A stretch of DNA of 64,000 nucleotides from Amorphochlora amoebiformis (taxonomy: Eukaryota; Cercozoa; Chlorarachniophyceae), in the NCBI GenBank assembly GCA_054601695.1, contig BAAHQB010000122.1, forward strand, positions 310,001 through 374,000, given 5' to 3'. Of the stretch, positions 1 to 63,813 are shown piece by piece; the first letter of the stretch is position 1, and each line of letters opens with the position of its first letter. The notes beneath the pieces are model-generated. The model searched no databases. It saw nothing but the letters and a program-made list of their open reading frames with translations, and was not told the DNA's origin. The position numbers and the translations under genes were made by a program.

Positions 1-90
1 AGAGAGCCTCTCCTTTCTCTTTTTTTTTCCCTAGTCCTACCGCCCCCCCCCTCCCACTCTCTCTCTCTTGTTCCTCCGCTCTCGCGCTCT

Positions 91-250
91 TTTTCCCTCG
101 TTTTCTCTTATCCTGACGGTTTTTCGCTATTTTTCCCTCGTTTTCTCTGATCCTGACGGTTTTTTGCTATTTTTCCCTCGTTTTCTCTGATCCTGACGGT
201 TTTTTGATATTTTTGCCTCGTTTTCTCTGATCCTGACGGTTTTTCTGATC
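91..250. repeat. 40-bp tandem repeat, 4 copies
   Basis: Four consecutive 40-bp units start at 91, 131, 171 and 211. Each contains CCCTCGTTTTCTCT followed by TCCTGACGG and a T-run. The last unit runs into a good acceptor (TCTGATCTCAG, ending at 254) for the first recognisable exon of gene A, so the repeat forms a pyrimidine-rich intron end. Confidence 0.85.
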
Positions 251-254
251 TCAG

Positions 255-4393
<4,139 letters not shown>

Positions 4394-4397
<4 letters not shown>

Positions 4398-4460
4398 CCC
4401 TAACCCTAACCCTAACCCCAACCCTAACCCTAACCCCAACCCTAACCCTAACCCCAACCC
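4394..4460. repeat. Interstitial telomere-type repeat at the end of gene A
   Basis: About ten CCCTAA units with CCCCAA variants. The array starts on the stop codon of gene A, so the 3' untranslated region would be telomere-type repeat. Confidence 0.9.
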
Positions 4461-4770
4461 AGCTTCCAAAAATTCCATCCCGTCCCCCACCCCCAGAAGA
4501 GAAAAAAGAGCCGAAAAATAACGAAAAAATAAAGATTTCTGAAAATAAGAAAAATAAGCGGTCGGAAAGCGCGAAAATCGGTCAGTTTTCCTAATCCTAA
4601 TCCAAAATCCGAAAAAATAAATATATTCTAATCGTAACCTTCTCGTAACTGTTAACCTTTAATTTAGTCCTAATCAAAAGGTTGAGGTCTGATTATAACA
4701 TTCCTAATTAATGTGTAAATGTAAAATACAGATATACATTTATATACGTATCTAAATACTTTTTTATATG

Positions 4771-4807
<37 letters not shown>

Positions 4808-4860
4808 TATCTTCTTGCTGGTGATTTATTCGCTTTTTTGTTGCACTATCCTCTACTTTC

Positions 4861-4914
<54 letters not shown>

Positions 4915-5082
4915 GTTATATTTATAAATATGTATATATATATATAAATGGATATGAAAATATGTGAAAAATATAAATATATGTATAGACTACAGATAGA
5001 TATTATATATTAAAAAAAAATATGTATAATAAATATATATATATATATATATATGGGTGTGTTTTCATGTACATCTACAGAT

Positions 5083-5163
<81 letters not shown>

Positions 5164-5197
5164 CATACATGTATATATATATACATCTAATATATAC

Positions 5198-5235
<38 letters not shown>

Positions 5236-5261
5236 GTATATTGACATAGTTATCTTGTCAG
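4461..5261. other. Spacer before the YVH1-like exons
   Basis: A non-repeat A-rich stretch (4461-4730) is followed by TA microsatellite. The first recognised exon of gene F enters in phase 1, so at least one upstream coding exon must exist, but I could not find a phosphatase signature (HC-x5-R) or a convincing start exon here. Confidence 0.4.
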
Positions 5262-9771
<4,510 letters not shown>

Positions 9772-9776
9772 GTATC

Positions 9777-9799
<23 letters not shown>

Positions 9800-9830
<31 letters not shown>

Positions 9831-9904
9831 ATATGTATGTATATGTATATATATAATATATATATGTGTATATATGTGTACATAAATATATAAATGTGTA
9901 TATC

Positions 9905-9936
<32 letters not shown>

Positions 9937-10001
9937 TTATATATGTATATATATACACATACATTATGTGTGTGTAAGCATGTATGCATGTATTTGTACA
10001 T

Positions 10002-10051
<50 letters not shown>

Positions 10052-10066
10052 TGATATATATATATT

Positions 10067-10123
<57 letters not shown>

Positions 10124-10166
10124 TATGTATATATATATATATATATGTATATGTATATATGTATAC

Positions 10167-10198
<32 letters not shown>

Positions 10199-10433
10199 GT
10201 ATATATGTATATGTATATGTATATATGTATATATCTAATAGGCACAAGTATATATATACATATACATATATATATATATAAAATATATATATATATGTAT
10301 ATAAAATGTATATGTGTGTGTTTGTGTAGATACATACGCATATATATATATATATATATATACATACATACATATATATATACAATATGTATGTATGGAT
10401 ATAGGGGTATATAGATGCATAGATGTATATAAC

Positions 10434-10466
<33 letters not shown>

Positions 10467-10507
10467 ATATATAATATATAATATATATATATATATATAT
10501 ATACATG

Positions 10508-10553
<46 letters not shown>

Positions 10554-10945
10554 GTATGTAGTATTAAACATATACACGCATCTATATATATCGTATAAAT
10601 ATCAATAGTATACATATATCATGATGTATATCTACCTTATGATGTCTATATCATATTATATGTACATGACTATGCATTATAGATATGTATATAGATATAC
10701 ATATTATATATATATATATATATATGATAGTATATAATATATATATATACATATATATATATATAAATATATCATATACATATATATATATATATATATA
10801 TTTTTTACATATATATATATATATATGTATATATATGTATATATATACATGTATATATACACATATATTATATATATATACATATGCTAGTATAATACAT
10901 ATATACATGCACGCATGTATGTATGTATATCATAATATACTATAG
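9800..10945. other. Microsatellite with no supported gene
   Basis: Almost wholly TA, TATG and CATA repeat. Short islands at 10232-10245 and 10560-10670 carry no convincing exon. Confidence 0.6.
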
Positions 10946-10959
10946 AGCATTATGTAACA

Positions 10960-11678
10960 ATGAGTATCTTAATGTTTTGTGCAACTAGTGCAAAGTGATA
11001 TACACATAATATATTAATAGAGTTCTTGTAATATGAGACACGCGACATAAGTGTACTAATATGCTATCACTCAATAGGAGAGAGTGATCCCTCTACGCAT
11101 ACCCACTCTGAGTCAGCCTCATGATCGACCGTCGAAGCTTAAAATCAGTCCTAGTATAAGTAAAACTACCCAGTAGTGAGCAGGCATTTAACTAGTTTAA
11201 CTTAAACATGTTAAATTTTCAGATAGTACGAGATTGTTATTATTTTTAACTGATGCATGACTCATGATATACTTGATATACATATGATATAACATACTAA
11301 TAGCCTACGATAGAAGATTTACGGTCTCTAACTTACAACTCATGCAATTAATTAACCTAGTTAACATTTCTAGACATTTAGTAATTATAACGTGAGATGA
11401 CTACTCGTCTGAATCCGCTGTTGCCATTGATCTAGTTGATAGACTATTTCTGGGTGTAACCTAGGTACTCTAGATACTCTAGATTCTCTAGATACTCTCT
11501 AGACTCTAGATACTAGATAATAAATCATATTGTAACTAGTGTAATTTTCCTCGGACTGGCGGAACACGGAGAGACGTTCACAGTTAAGACATAATTCGAA
11601 TGACAAATGAACAACAGTCTAGTCAGTAGCTACAGATCTAATTTTAAAAATCCCAATAAATTCACAGTCGGTGAGCAA
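10960..11678. other. Non-repeat spacer, rich in CTAG
   Basis: Mixed-composition DNA between convergent genes F (+) and B (-). It contains many CTAG tetramers, with a short tandem of TCTAGATAC-like units at 11463-11517. No open frame with coding character. The last part would be the 3' UTR of gene B. Confidence 0.6.
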
Positions 11679-13516
11679 TCATTGAACGAGGCAGGGATTG
11701 ATTTTGCAGATGTCCGTAAGACCTCGCTTGCTGGCTCGACGTTTCTTCTGGCTTTTATTGTCTGGTTGTTCAGCCGAAGCCTCTCGAAGAGGACCGAGAA
11801 GCTCAACAACAGTCCCGTAGTTAGTCATATCATCCTCATCGAGCGTGACAACAGATGGCTTTGGCTTTCTTGACTTCTTGAAGAATCTATCTCGCCTCAC
11901 CTTGAGCTTTGTCTCGTCCAACGACAACGATCTAACCCAGGGTTTACGACACGAAGAAAATGTGTGACCGAGCTGCTCCTGTCCATCCGTGCATGCGCTC
12001 ATTTGAGCGGCTATGCTAGCTCCCAGCTCAGCCTTGACCTGAACCATTATCCCCATTATTAGAGTATCAGATGTGTTGATAGTTTTATGGCATAACCTTC
12101 TCGGCGTTGAATTCTTTCCACGCCTTATTCTGTTCTTCGATGTTCCCCTTGGCTTCGGGCCAGCCCCTAAGCTTGACCCTCGCGCTATCAAACTTAGATT
12201 TTATCTCACTGGCTTTGGAGAGCTTGCTGGTCGCCTTGAGTTCCAGGGTCATCTTTTGGTTGCTAGCCTGCAGCTCCGATATTTTACTAAGCATTTGACT
12301 CTTTTCCCGCTTCCACACCAACTCAGCTGTGGCCAGTGCAGACATGGGGGGGTGGTTAGATGACAATGGCTCTTGGATCCGTCTCTGGTTATCACCTGTC
12401 TTGGATCGATGGGCGTCGGCATCCTCCAGCTGTTTCGCAATTTTTTTTGCCCGCATACACTCCGCTTGCTTGGCTTTTTCGACCTCCTCCAGCTGTACGG
12501 CGAGTTCGGTTGCGCGTTTTGACACGTCCAGCTTGGCCTGCTCTGCATCTTTAAGTTGCTTGGCTAGGTCGGCAGCCCGCTTCAACTCCCTGGCTTTGGC
12601 CTTGTCAGCAGCTGCCAGCTGAGCAACTAGTTCGGCAGCTCGCTTGGCCTGTGCTACTTTGGCCTTGTCAGCCACGGCCAGCTGCTCGGCTAGCCCACCA
12701 GCCCGCTTACGCTCCGCGGCCTTGGCCTTGTGCGCCTCTGCCAACTCTTTCAGGCACTTGCTAAGCTCTTTAGTAAGCTGTAAGGTGAAAAAACAATTTC
12801 GTAGGGAGAGAGATTAGAAACAGCGATACAGGAATGTGCCTCGGAAAGGAGAAAAACAAGGGGGGGGGGGAGCGAAATTGTGGGAAAAAAAAGCCTCAGC
12901 TCAGCTCACCTCGGATACTTCCTCCTCCAGGTGACGTAATTTACTATGAAGCCCTTCATCCGAGTCCCCTTTAAGATCCTTGACTGGGTCTGGCTGCGGA
13001 TCTTTCTGATTTGACCCTGACGACGTAGCCAACCTCTCTGGGGAACGGGACGAGTGTTTGGCAATCCAATGAGAGAATGTGTCCCGAAACGACTGGAAAT
13101 ATACCAGTGAGATTACAGTAGACTCAAAAAGGGGTAGTTATGAGTTCTAACCTTGTAGCTGACCTCCCCGTGCTGGTCAGCATGCAATTTTGCCCATAGC
13201 GCTTCCATTACAGGCTTTGATATATTTGCAGCACCTGCAAGAACCATGTCATTCTGGGCTACGACATTTACGTCGAGTCTATTGCGCATCATACCACTGC
13301 TCATGAGCCCATGCTCGAACTCTGCGCGAGATATTGTACCCGATTTGTCTTGGTCCATGACACGCCAGGCGGTAGGCGTTGTCTGCCACTTTCTCACCAC
13401 CTAGTGCACAAATTCGATCCAATCAAACGACAAAATTTAAGTGGCTGGCTGACCATAAATTTTACATCCACCTGCTTTACAACGCGCTCCACCTTGAGCT
13501 TGACATCCGTCGCCAT
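11679..13516 (-). CDS. Gene B: EF-hand and coiled-coil protein, complete
   Basis: A predicted 505-residue protein from five exons on the minus strand: 13516-13472, 13400-13152, 13092-12910, 12777-12097 and 12038-11679. All introns are short (58-132 bp) and sit between codons (phase 0). Residues 31-42 form a canonical EF-hand loop (DQDKSGTISRAE), so calcium binding is likely. A second, degenerate loop at about 88-99 (HADQHGEVSYKS) lacks the acidic ligands at positions 1 and 12. Residues about 160-350 are a coiled coil made largely of a 21-residue repeat of the form KA..KRA..L..QL...., i.e. three heptads per unit. The C-terminal 120 residues are basic with an acidic patch (LDEDDMTNYG) and KKRRASKR near the end. 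The start codon is in good context (GGGGAGATGG). Unlike genes A, D and E it has no microsatellite introns. Partner and role unknown; a cytoskeletal or centrosomal calcium-responsive protein is an inference. Confidence 0.85.
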
Positions 13517-13903
13517 CTCCCCCGCGCCTTGTCAGCCCTCTCAACCCAATGTTGATTTCTTTTGTTTAGTTTCGGGGGTACCTGCTCCGGACATCCGTGG
13601 GACACCATTCACAGGGGCTGAAACTTCGTATCATACTTCTATAGGTTTGCATACCCCTTTGGAAAAGGAACATTTTCATAAGGGGTTATTAGAGGTCTAC
13701 ATTTCTCTTCGGCTTGTATCTCGGAGAATCTCCAGAATCTTGGGCAATATTACATAATAAAGCACAAGCAAACTCAAGTTCGCGAAGTTCGACAGATGTA
13801 TGCCATCATCGTTATGGGCCATCCTAAGCCGTCCATGCGCGCCATCGTACGCCGTCAAGGCGGAGTTTCCCGCCCAGGCGTCGGGGGGGGAAGGATGGGT
13901 GCC

Positions 13904-14345
13904 TTGACAGTCAAGACGAATTGACAGTCAAGACGACGTGCCTTGACAGTCAAGACGACGTGGGGTGTCTTGACGGTCGTCTTGACACTCACGACGACGT
14001 GGGGTGTCTTTACAGTCAAGATGCGACGTTGTCTTGACAGTCAAGACGACGCGGGTGTCTTGACAGTCAAGACGCGACGTGGGGTGTCTTGACAGTCAAG
14101 ACGCGACGCGGGGTGTCTTGACAGTCAACACGCGACGCGGGGTGTCTTGACAGTCAAGACGCGACGTGGGGTGTCTTGACAGACAAGATGCGACGCGGGG
14201 TGTCTTTACAGTTAAGACGCGACGTGACGTGGGTGTCTTAACTGTCAAGACGACGCGGGGTGTCTTGACAGTCAAGACGACGTCAGTCAAGACGTGTGGT
14301 GTTTTGACAGTTAAGACGTGGGGTGTTTTGACAGTCAAGACGTTC
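13904..14345. repeat. About 30-bp GC-rich minisatellite with a palindromic core
   Basis: About 15 units of GGGGTGT plus CTTGACAGTCAAG plus ACGCGACGT. The 13-nt core CTTGAC-A-GTCAAG is a perfect inverted repeat with a one-base centre. Units differ by point changes and by presence of a CG dinucleotide. It lies about 390 bp upstream of the gene B start. Its GC content stands out against the AT-rich surroundings. Confidence 0.92.
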
Positions 14346-14817
14346 GCCTCTCCGTGCGGAAAGCTATGCATATTGGTGGCAAACTTTTGGATGGAAGGCA
14401 GGGTCCTTCTCTTTCCAGGATTTAAAGTTTCGGATAATGCCTTCGGTCAAGCTTAAGCGTGAGCAGATATTATTCAAGTGTTCGACTTTATGTTTCGACG
14501 AATACATGTCGTATGACCATGTCCATGTATGCATGTAAACTAAGTACATACAAGTACGTGTATTCCTACAAATGCATGGATACTGTATTCAGATATATTA
14601 TGAAAGTATTATATCACCGACACTGTGCCACACATCATATATATATATATATAAATATATATAAATATATATATATATATATATTTGAATAAGATATAAA
14701 ATATATTATACGAACACATAATATGTATTAGAATTATATAGATATATTTATACATTCTTATATGATATATATAATACATAATATTTTATGTATAGCTAGG
14801 TAAGCAATACATACATG

Positions 14818-14851
<34 letters not shown>

Positions 14852-14896
14852 CAATATAATGTATATATATATATAAATATATATAATATTACAATA

Positions 14897-14958
<62 letters not shown>

Positions 14959-14962
14959 AAAA

Positions 14963-15049
<87 letters not shown>

Positions 15050-15056
15050 TATATAC

Positions 15057-15111
<55 letters not shown>

Positions 15112-15113
15112 TG

Positions 15114-15157
<44 letters not shown>

Positions 15158-15186
15158 ATATATATATATGTACATATATATATATG

Positions 15187-15297
<111 letters not shown>

Positions 15298-15316
15298 CTA
15301 TATATACATATATATA

Positions 15317-15354
<38 letters not shown>

Positions 15355-15359
15355 TATAT

Positions 15360-15403
15360 GTACGTATATATATGCATGTATATTTATATACATAAGGCTT
15401 CGG
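15360..15403 (+). repeat. Copy of a gene A intron-exon junction
   Basis: About 43 bp, including TACATAAGGCTTCGGAGAG, repeats 645-687, which is the acceptor and first 12 nt of the gene A exon at 676-714. The copy lies 14.7 kb away and directly abuts the left arm of the inverted repeat at 15405. Confidence 0.8.
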
Positions 15404-15404
15404 A

Positions 15405-15428
15405 GAGACTCGCATTATGTTGTACATA

Positions 15429-15464
<36 letters not shown>

Positions 15465-15548
15465 TATGATGTACACTGGCATATATTTCATGATCATACA
15501 TATCCCATATATATATATATATAATATTTATGCATATATATATATATG

Positions 15549-15599
<51 letters not shown>

Positions 15600-15677
15600 A
15601 TATATATATATATATATGTATGTGTATATATATATGGGATATGTATGATCATGAAATATATGCCAGTGTACATCATA

Positions 15678-15713
<36 letters not shown>

Positions 15714-15736
15714 TATGTACAACATAATGCGAGTGT
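15405..15736. repeat. Long inverted repeat, arms about 100 bp
   Basis: The left arm (15405-15510) contains ACTCGCATTATGTTGTACAT, then TA repeat, then GATGTACACTGGCATATATT and CATGATCATACATATCCC. The right arm (15633-15736) is its reverse complement in the same order, with no mismatch that I can see outside the microsatellite. The spacer is about 120 bp of TA-rich repeat. It could fold into a cruciform or hairpin. I see no flanking target duplication or encoded transposase. Confidence 0.9.
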
Positions 15737-16416
15737 ATGTATATTTTTTTATAATCATATTTATAATAATATTACAAATATTAGACTAGTGATTAGTAGT
15801 GAATGATAATCTATATAACAGCATAGTACGTGACACGAGAATTTGCCATCATACCGGGTATATATATCTAGATATATACAATAATATACTGCTAAGCCTC
15901 AGTACCGTTGAGAATCTTGAGAAATTTGAGATATACTATATCCGTAGTAGTATATCTACACGTGTACATATATTCAATTTCTAGAGTAGTATTACTAGTA
16001 TATATTACGTAAGATCTATATAGAATATTATATTATATATAAGATTATAAAATTGTACATCATTAAATATTATCTGGATTAAACAAAGCAGTACTCCATT
16101 GCATACATTTATGTATGTAACTGTAAATGCAGTGTATGTTAAATGTACATACATGTACATGTGACCGTCCACTACATAGCACTAAATAATTGTGTTTGAT
16201 ACCAAATTTGAATGAGGTCTACTGGTACATGCTTGATGTACTGTATAATGTTCAAAACATGGTTTTAACATGGATGAATCAGAACTTGAAATACACAGCC
16301 CAACGTTGTATTAGCATCCCCAACGACTAACCAGCCACAACACACAAACCACATGTTTTCCTCTACACTTCTAACCCTAATTCTCATTGCCTTTGAATAA
16401 CGACTCTCAACAAGAT

Positions 16417-16689
16417 CTAATAAGTCCTTTCCTTCTTGAACAGGTCATCAAAGTCCGCCAATCCCGCCTTCGTCTTCCTCACGCGAGGCTTATACGCCGG
16501 CTTCTCCCTGAGCGGCGTCTCCTCCACGATGATCTTCCACGGGGCCGGCGTTTCGATGAAAAAGGATGACCCGTCGGCTTGGACGATTCTTGTCTTGTTC
16601 ATCTTGTAGCCTTTGAAGCCTTTTGTTGTGAATCCACGCGTGAGAGACCATCTGAAAGCACACGCAGCTCCGCGGTGTGGGAGCGGCAT
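16417..16689 (-). CDS. Gene C: small basic protein, possible mitoribosomal protein
   Basis: A single open frame of 90 residues ending in TAG. The N-terminus (MPLPHRGAACAFRWSLTRGF) is Arg-rich with no acidic residue, as in mitochondrial targeting peptides. The body carries TRIVQADGSSFFIETPAPWK followed by a Lys/Arg-rich stretch and an FDDLF motif. Short basic proteins with a 'DGS-hydrophobic' strand like this occur among mitochondrial ribosomal proteins (bL31m- or mL55-like), but the match is by eye and weak. A CAG at the end of the first 38 nt could be a splice acceptor, so the N-terminal part could change. The start lies 132 bp from the divergent gene D start. Confidence 0.5.
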   Translation of the reverse strand: MPLPHRGAACAFRWSLTRGFTTKGFKGYKMNKTRIVQADGSSFFIETPAPWKIIVEETPLREKPAYKPRVRKTKAGLADFDDLFKKERTY

Positions 16690-16821
16690 TGAGTCACGAA
16701 CAGTGACGTGTCAATTAAGATATCTGTATCCCTATATATGCATATTCCATTAATATGTGTATCTATGTATTATAGATAGATATATCATATATTGTCATTC
16801 GGAAGTGTTACCCGCCCTAAA
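16690..16821. promoter_or_regulatory. Divergent promoter region of genes C and D
   Basis: Only 132 bp separate the two start codons. It contains TATAGATAGATATATCATAT-type AT-rich sequence and no long microsatellite. Both promoters must lie here or overlap the genes. No specific factor site is recognised. Confidence 0.5.
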
Positions 16822-36008
<19,187 letters not shown>

Positions 36009-37500
36009 TGAGTGTATTCTAGAGTGGCCTCATCGAACGGTTTGAATCGTCGGATTTACCGTTTGTCTTAGATTTTAGAAAATATTTACAAGAGAATAGT
36101 CAGACTTTCACTGAGTCTGCGGTGATAATTGTCTAGATTCTATGGACTAGCTGACACGTAGGTGTTTTATATACTAGATATAGCTTCCAGTCTAAATGTG
36201 CGCACGCGCCCATCCAGCCCATACGCCACACCGAAGGCGAAACCTAGGAAACTAATACTACTTTCATATTTATAAAATTCATCACTGGCCGGTACAAAGT
36301 CAACTTCTAGAAACTTACTAGACTACTAGACTAATGCTCATGCACACTCTCTAGAATCTGTCTAGTCTGTGTGGCGGGTCTGGACGACATCTCAGATGAT
36401 CTATAGACTAGATCTAGTAGATAGACCATATAGTCATCTAGAGTCATAGGCTCTAGATACATCTACTAGATCTAGTACATGGTAACTCTAGAGTATATAA
36501 AAGCCATATTGCTTATTCTAGCTTTCGATCGATTACTCTTTAGGGTGCTAGATATATACTCAGGCTATATATGTATATACATACATCTAAAGTCTAGATA
36601 GTAGGTAGTCGACATATCCTGACCATATGATATGCGCACACATACCTAAGACTCTGGTACAATAATTACTAATTCATTAGCGAACTAACTCGTCTGAATT
36701 CTAATGAACCCGATCCAAGAGTTTGTTGTTTGCTATCATACAGGTATGTAGTAGGCTAGGTTATAACTAGATTAATAATTTGTGTGCAGTTGGCCATGAC
36801 GGTAACTATGAGTATCCGGTCGATCGTACTAACGCATGAAAACACGCATAATTATACATGTATATAGTTGTACTGAGCCGGTATTGTGGACCGCATATCT
36901 AGCATATGCCATGGCATAGCAATGTTATAATATGTTCTGCACGCATGCGTACCATTGCAGACGAGACTAGATATAGCTACAGTTTGTCTCGCATAAATTT
37001 GCTTTTAGGTACGGACACGTACTAACTAGCTAAGACGTACTAGATGGTACGTATGTTATATTACCTAGATTACACACCAGCTAGGCTTGGATCATGACAT
37101 GCACCAGCATTGCTAGATACGTACATATCATTGTTACGTATCACGCTAGCATTCATGCATGTACTTGAACGTCGGTGCGCACTTGATTCGATCGGGCGAT
37201 CTAGTGTGTTGAATGTGTCAATGACATACGTACGTACCGCGAACGTCGGTGCGCACTTGATTCGATGGGGCGATCCAGTGTGTTGAAGGTATGAATGACA
37301 TACGTACGTACCACCAACCTAGCCACGTGTACGTGTGCACTATATACTAGATATACTTCGTGCGTTAATTAGTTTCTGATTACATGTGAGCGAATAGGGC
37401 AAACGATTCGTTTTACTCGTAGATCAGAACGGATCATGAGCCTAGCCCATGATATTATAGGCCCTTAACATCCAGCTAAAGTCCATAACACAGTACACAA
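36009..37500. other. CTAG-rich non-repeat spacer
   Basis: Region between the convergent ends of genes D and E. Very rich in CTAG, GTAC and CATG self-complementary tetramers (for example ACTAGATCTAGTAGATAG near 36410). No coding frame supported. Confidence 0.65.
37162..37314. repeat. About 75-bp direct tandem duplication
   Basis: Two copies of GAACGTCGGTGCGCACTTGATTCGAT plus GTGTGTTGAA and GACATACGTACGTACC start at about 37168 and 37243, with a few point differences. Confidence 0.88.
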
Positions 37501-37943
37501 TTAAATGATATCACTACTAGTATCGGATTTTCGAGCTACCATAGTAGATATTATAAAAGCACTGAATCTCAACAGCGCTGGACTCTTGTCGAGTTACAAA
37601 CGTTACTCTGATAATTTAGATGATATAAAATTGAAAATATTTTCGCGTTTACTAGGTTCAAACAGCGTACGGTGCCCAAACTATACATTGCTGGTAGTGT
37701 ACGTACACCATACGATGTTGCTATACGTGGACTTAAGATACCACACAATGTCCCCCCGCCGACTTCGCGATTCCGTAGTTCTGTTGACACATTCAATATA
37801 TTAGCCGATATATTTTTTGAAAAGTTGATATTTGATATCCATATTTACATATTTCAGTTATATATCTGCACCTTCTCGCTGGTCTTGGTTAAGGGATGGT
37901 TCCCGCCAAGAACCTATATACCGTTGCAATGTATATATAATAA

Positions 37944-38020
<77 letters not shown>

Positions 38021-38051
38021 CAGTAATTCCATTACTTTTCAACATGGTTGT

Positions 38052-38089
<38 letters not shown>

Positions 38090-38334
38090 CTGTATAGAGC
38101 TATATTTGTATGTATATTGATGAGCAATACACGGAAACATTTATGTGTATATGTGTGTGTATATTTATGTATATACATGTATATATATATATATATCTAT
38201 ATATACAACACATACATACATATATGTGTATATACATGTATATATATGTGTAAATATATATAGATATAAATATAATATATATATATATATATATGTATTA
38301 CAAACGCGCACATATTATATACACACATATACAC

Positions 38335-38380
<46 letters not shown>

Positions 38381-38632
38381 GGATATACATATATCTAAAT
38401 ATGTATATAAAACATATATTGGAATATAAAGAATATATGGCATACAGTCCACCTTCTTTCGAATTTTAAGCGAATCATCATAAGCTTTCCTTGCCGCTCC
38501 GAATTTGCCTAATTTGGGTTAGGGTTAGGGTTAGGGTTAGGTTAGGGTTAGGGTTAGGGTTAGGGTTAGGGTTAGGGTTAGGGTTTTGATTTAGACCGTT
38601 GGGTTAGGATGAGGCTAGGAATATATATGTAG

Positions 38633-38687
<55 letters not shown>

Positions 38688-38826
38688 GTGTACATATATG
38701 TATATATATATATACATGTATATATATGTACCTTGCTTATAACGAGTCACCGCGACGTTATTGAACACATTCGACATCTATATATGTGTATATATATATA
38801 TATAAAATACATATTTATATGTACAT

Positions 38827-38861
<35 letters not shown>

Positions 38862-39224
38862 ATATTTAATATATCTTTTTAGATAAAATATGATTCAATA
38901 CAAATAGCACGAGAAAGCGGCTCGACGAGTAGATATCACTAGAATCCAGAAATACTGTCAAAGGTTCGCTATGGGATCGCTGGAGATCCCGGAGATTGCT
39001 GGGAGATTGTCTCATCAGGTACTACCCAATACTGAATTTATCCGTAGTAACAGAGTTTTAGACTAAAGTGATAAAATACGACGCCAAAGCTGGACTAGCC
39101 GATGTGAAGTATCACTACAAGAGTATACCCACGGTCTGAAATATCACATTTACGGTTACCACACCACTGGTTTACCGGACCGCTGCGCTTGCAATGTGTA
39201 AAGTGTATATCCCATTTTCACTCA

Positions 39225-39263
<39 letters not shown>

Positions 39264-39700
39264 GCATATATATATATATATATGTATACTATTTTCAGAC
39301 ATGTATATATATATATTTATATATATACAACTAAAATAAATACCATGAGGATGCAACTTGATGGGTATCTAAGATATCGATAGAGAAACGAAATGGTCAT
39401 AGATACTAGAGATATGCTGGAGATCGATTGCGATTCCAACAGACGTGTCATCTGAACTATACTCCTGGAACTACCGGGTCTACCCGGTAGTAACGGGTTT
39501 CAACATATTAGTAGACAACATGTGACGTCACAGCATGTCACGCTTGGATCCTTCCGGAGACCGCGATTCAAGAATTTCACCCAGTACTAGAAAAACTTTC
39601 GCGCATATACCCACTTTGACTACAGTTATTCGAAAGTCAAATGGTCTTTATCGTGGACTATATATATATATATATAAATACATACATATGTATTTTATAT
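37500..39700. other. Unassigned region beyond the last gene E exon
   Basis: Mixed islands at 37500-37925, 38440-38520, 38880-39240 and 39330-39660 between microsatellites. The missing 3' exon(s) of gene E should lie here or nearby. A small candidate at about 39373-39346 (minus, before GTATTT) is not convincing. No gene is called. Confidence 0.45.
38516..38588. repeat. Interstitial telomere-type repeat (GGGTTA)
   Basis: About eleven near-perfect TTAGGG units on +, the cleanest short array in the right half of the window. Confidence 0.95.
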
Positions 39701-39707
39701 ATTTAAC

Positions 39708-63660
<23,953 letters not shown>

Positions 63661-63771
63661 CTATGAAAGCATATGGGTGTATATATACATATATTAGTAT
63701 ATATATTTATATTTACAGCATATAATCTACTATTGAATACCATATACATGTATATATATATATATACTATT

Positions 63772-63813
<42 letters not shown>

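Noticed and set aside
13311-13757. 148-codon plus-strand frame opposite gene B
   Set aside because: It overlaps the EF-hand exon on the other strand, which has motif and splice support; this is a shadow frame.
13904-14345. CRISPR array
   Set aside because: The minisatellite units are contiguous and degenerate, with no unique spacers, and the genome is eukaryotic.
15405-15736. Transposon (MITE) call for the inverted repeat
   Set aside because: No target-site duplication or second copy is visible in the window, so I describe it only as an inverted repeat.
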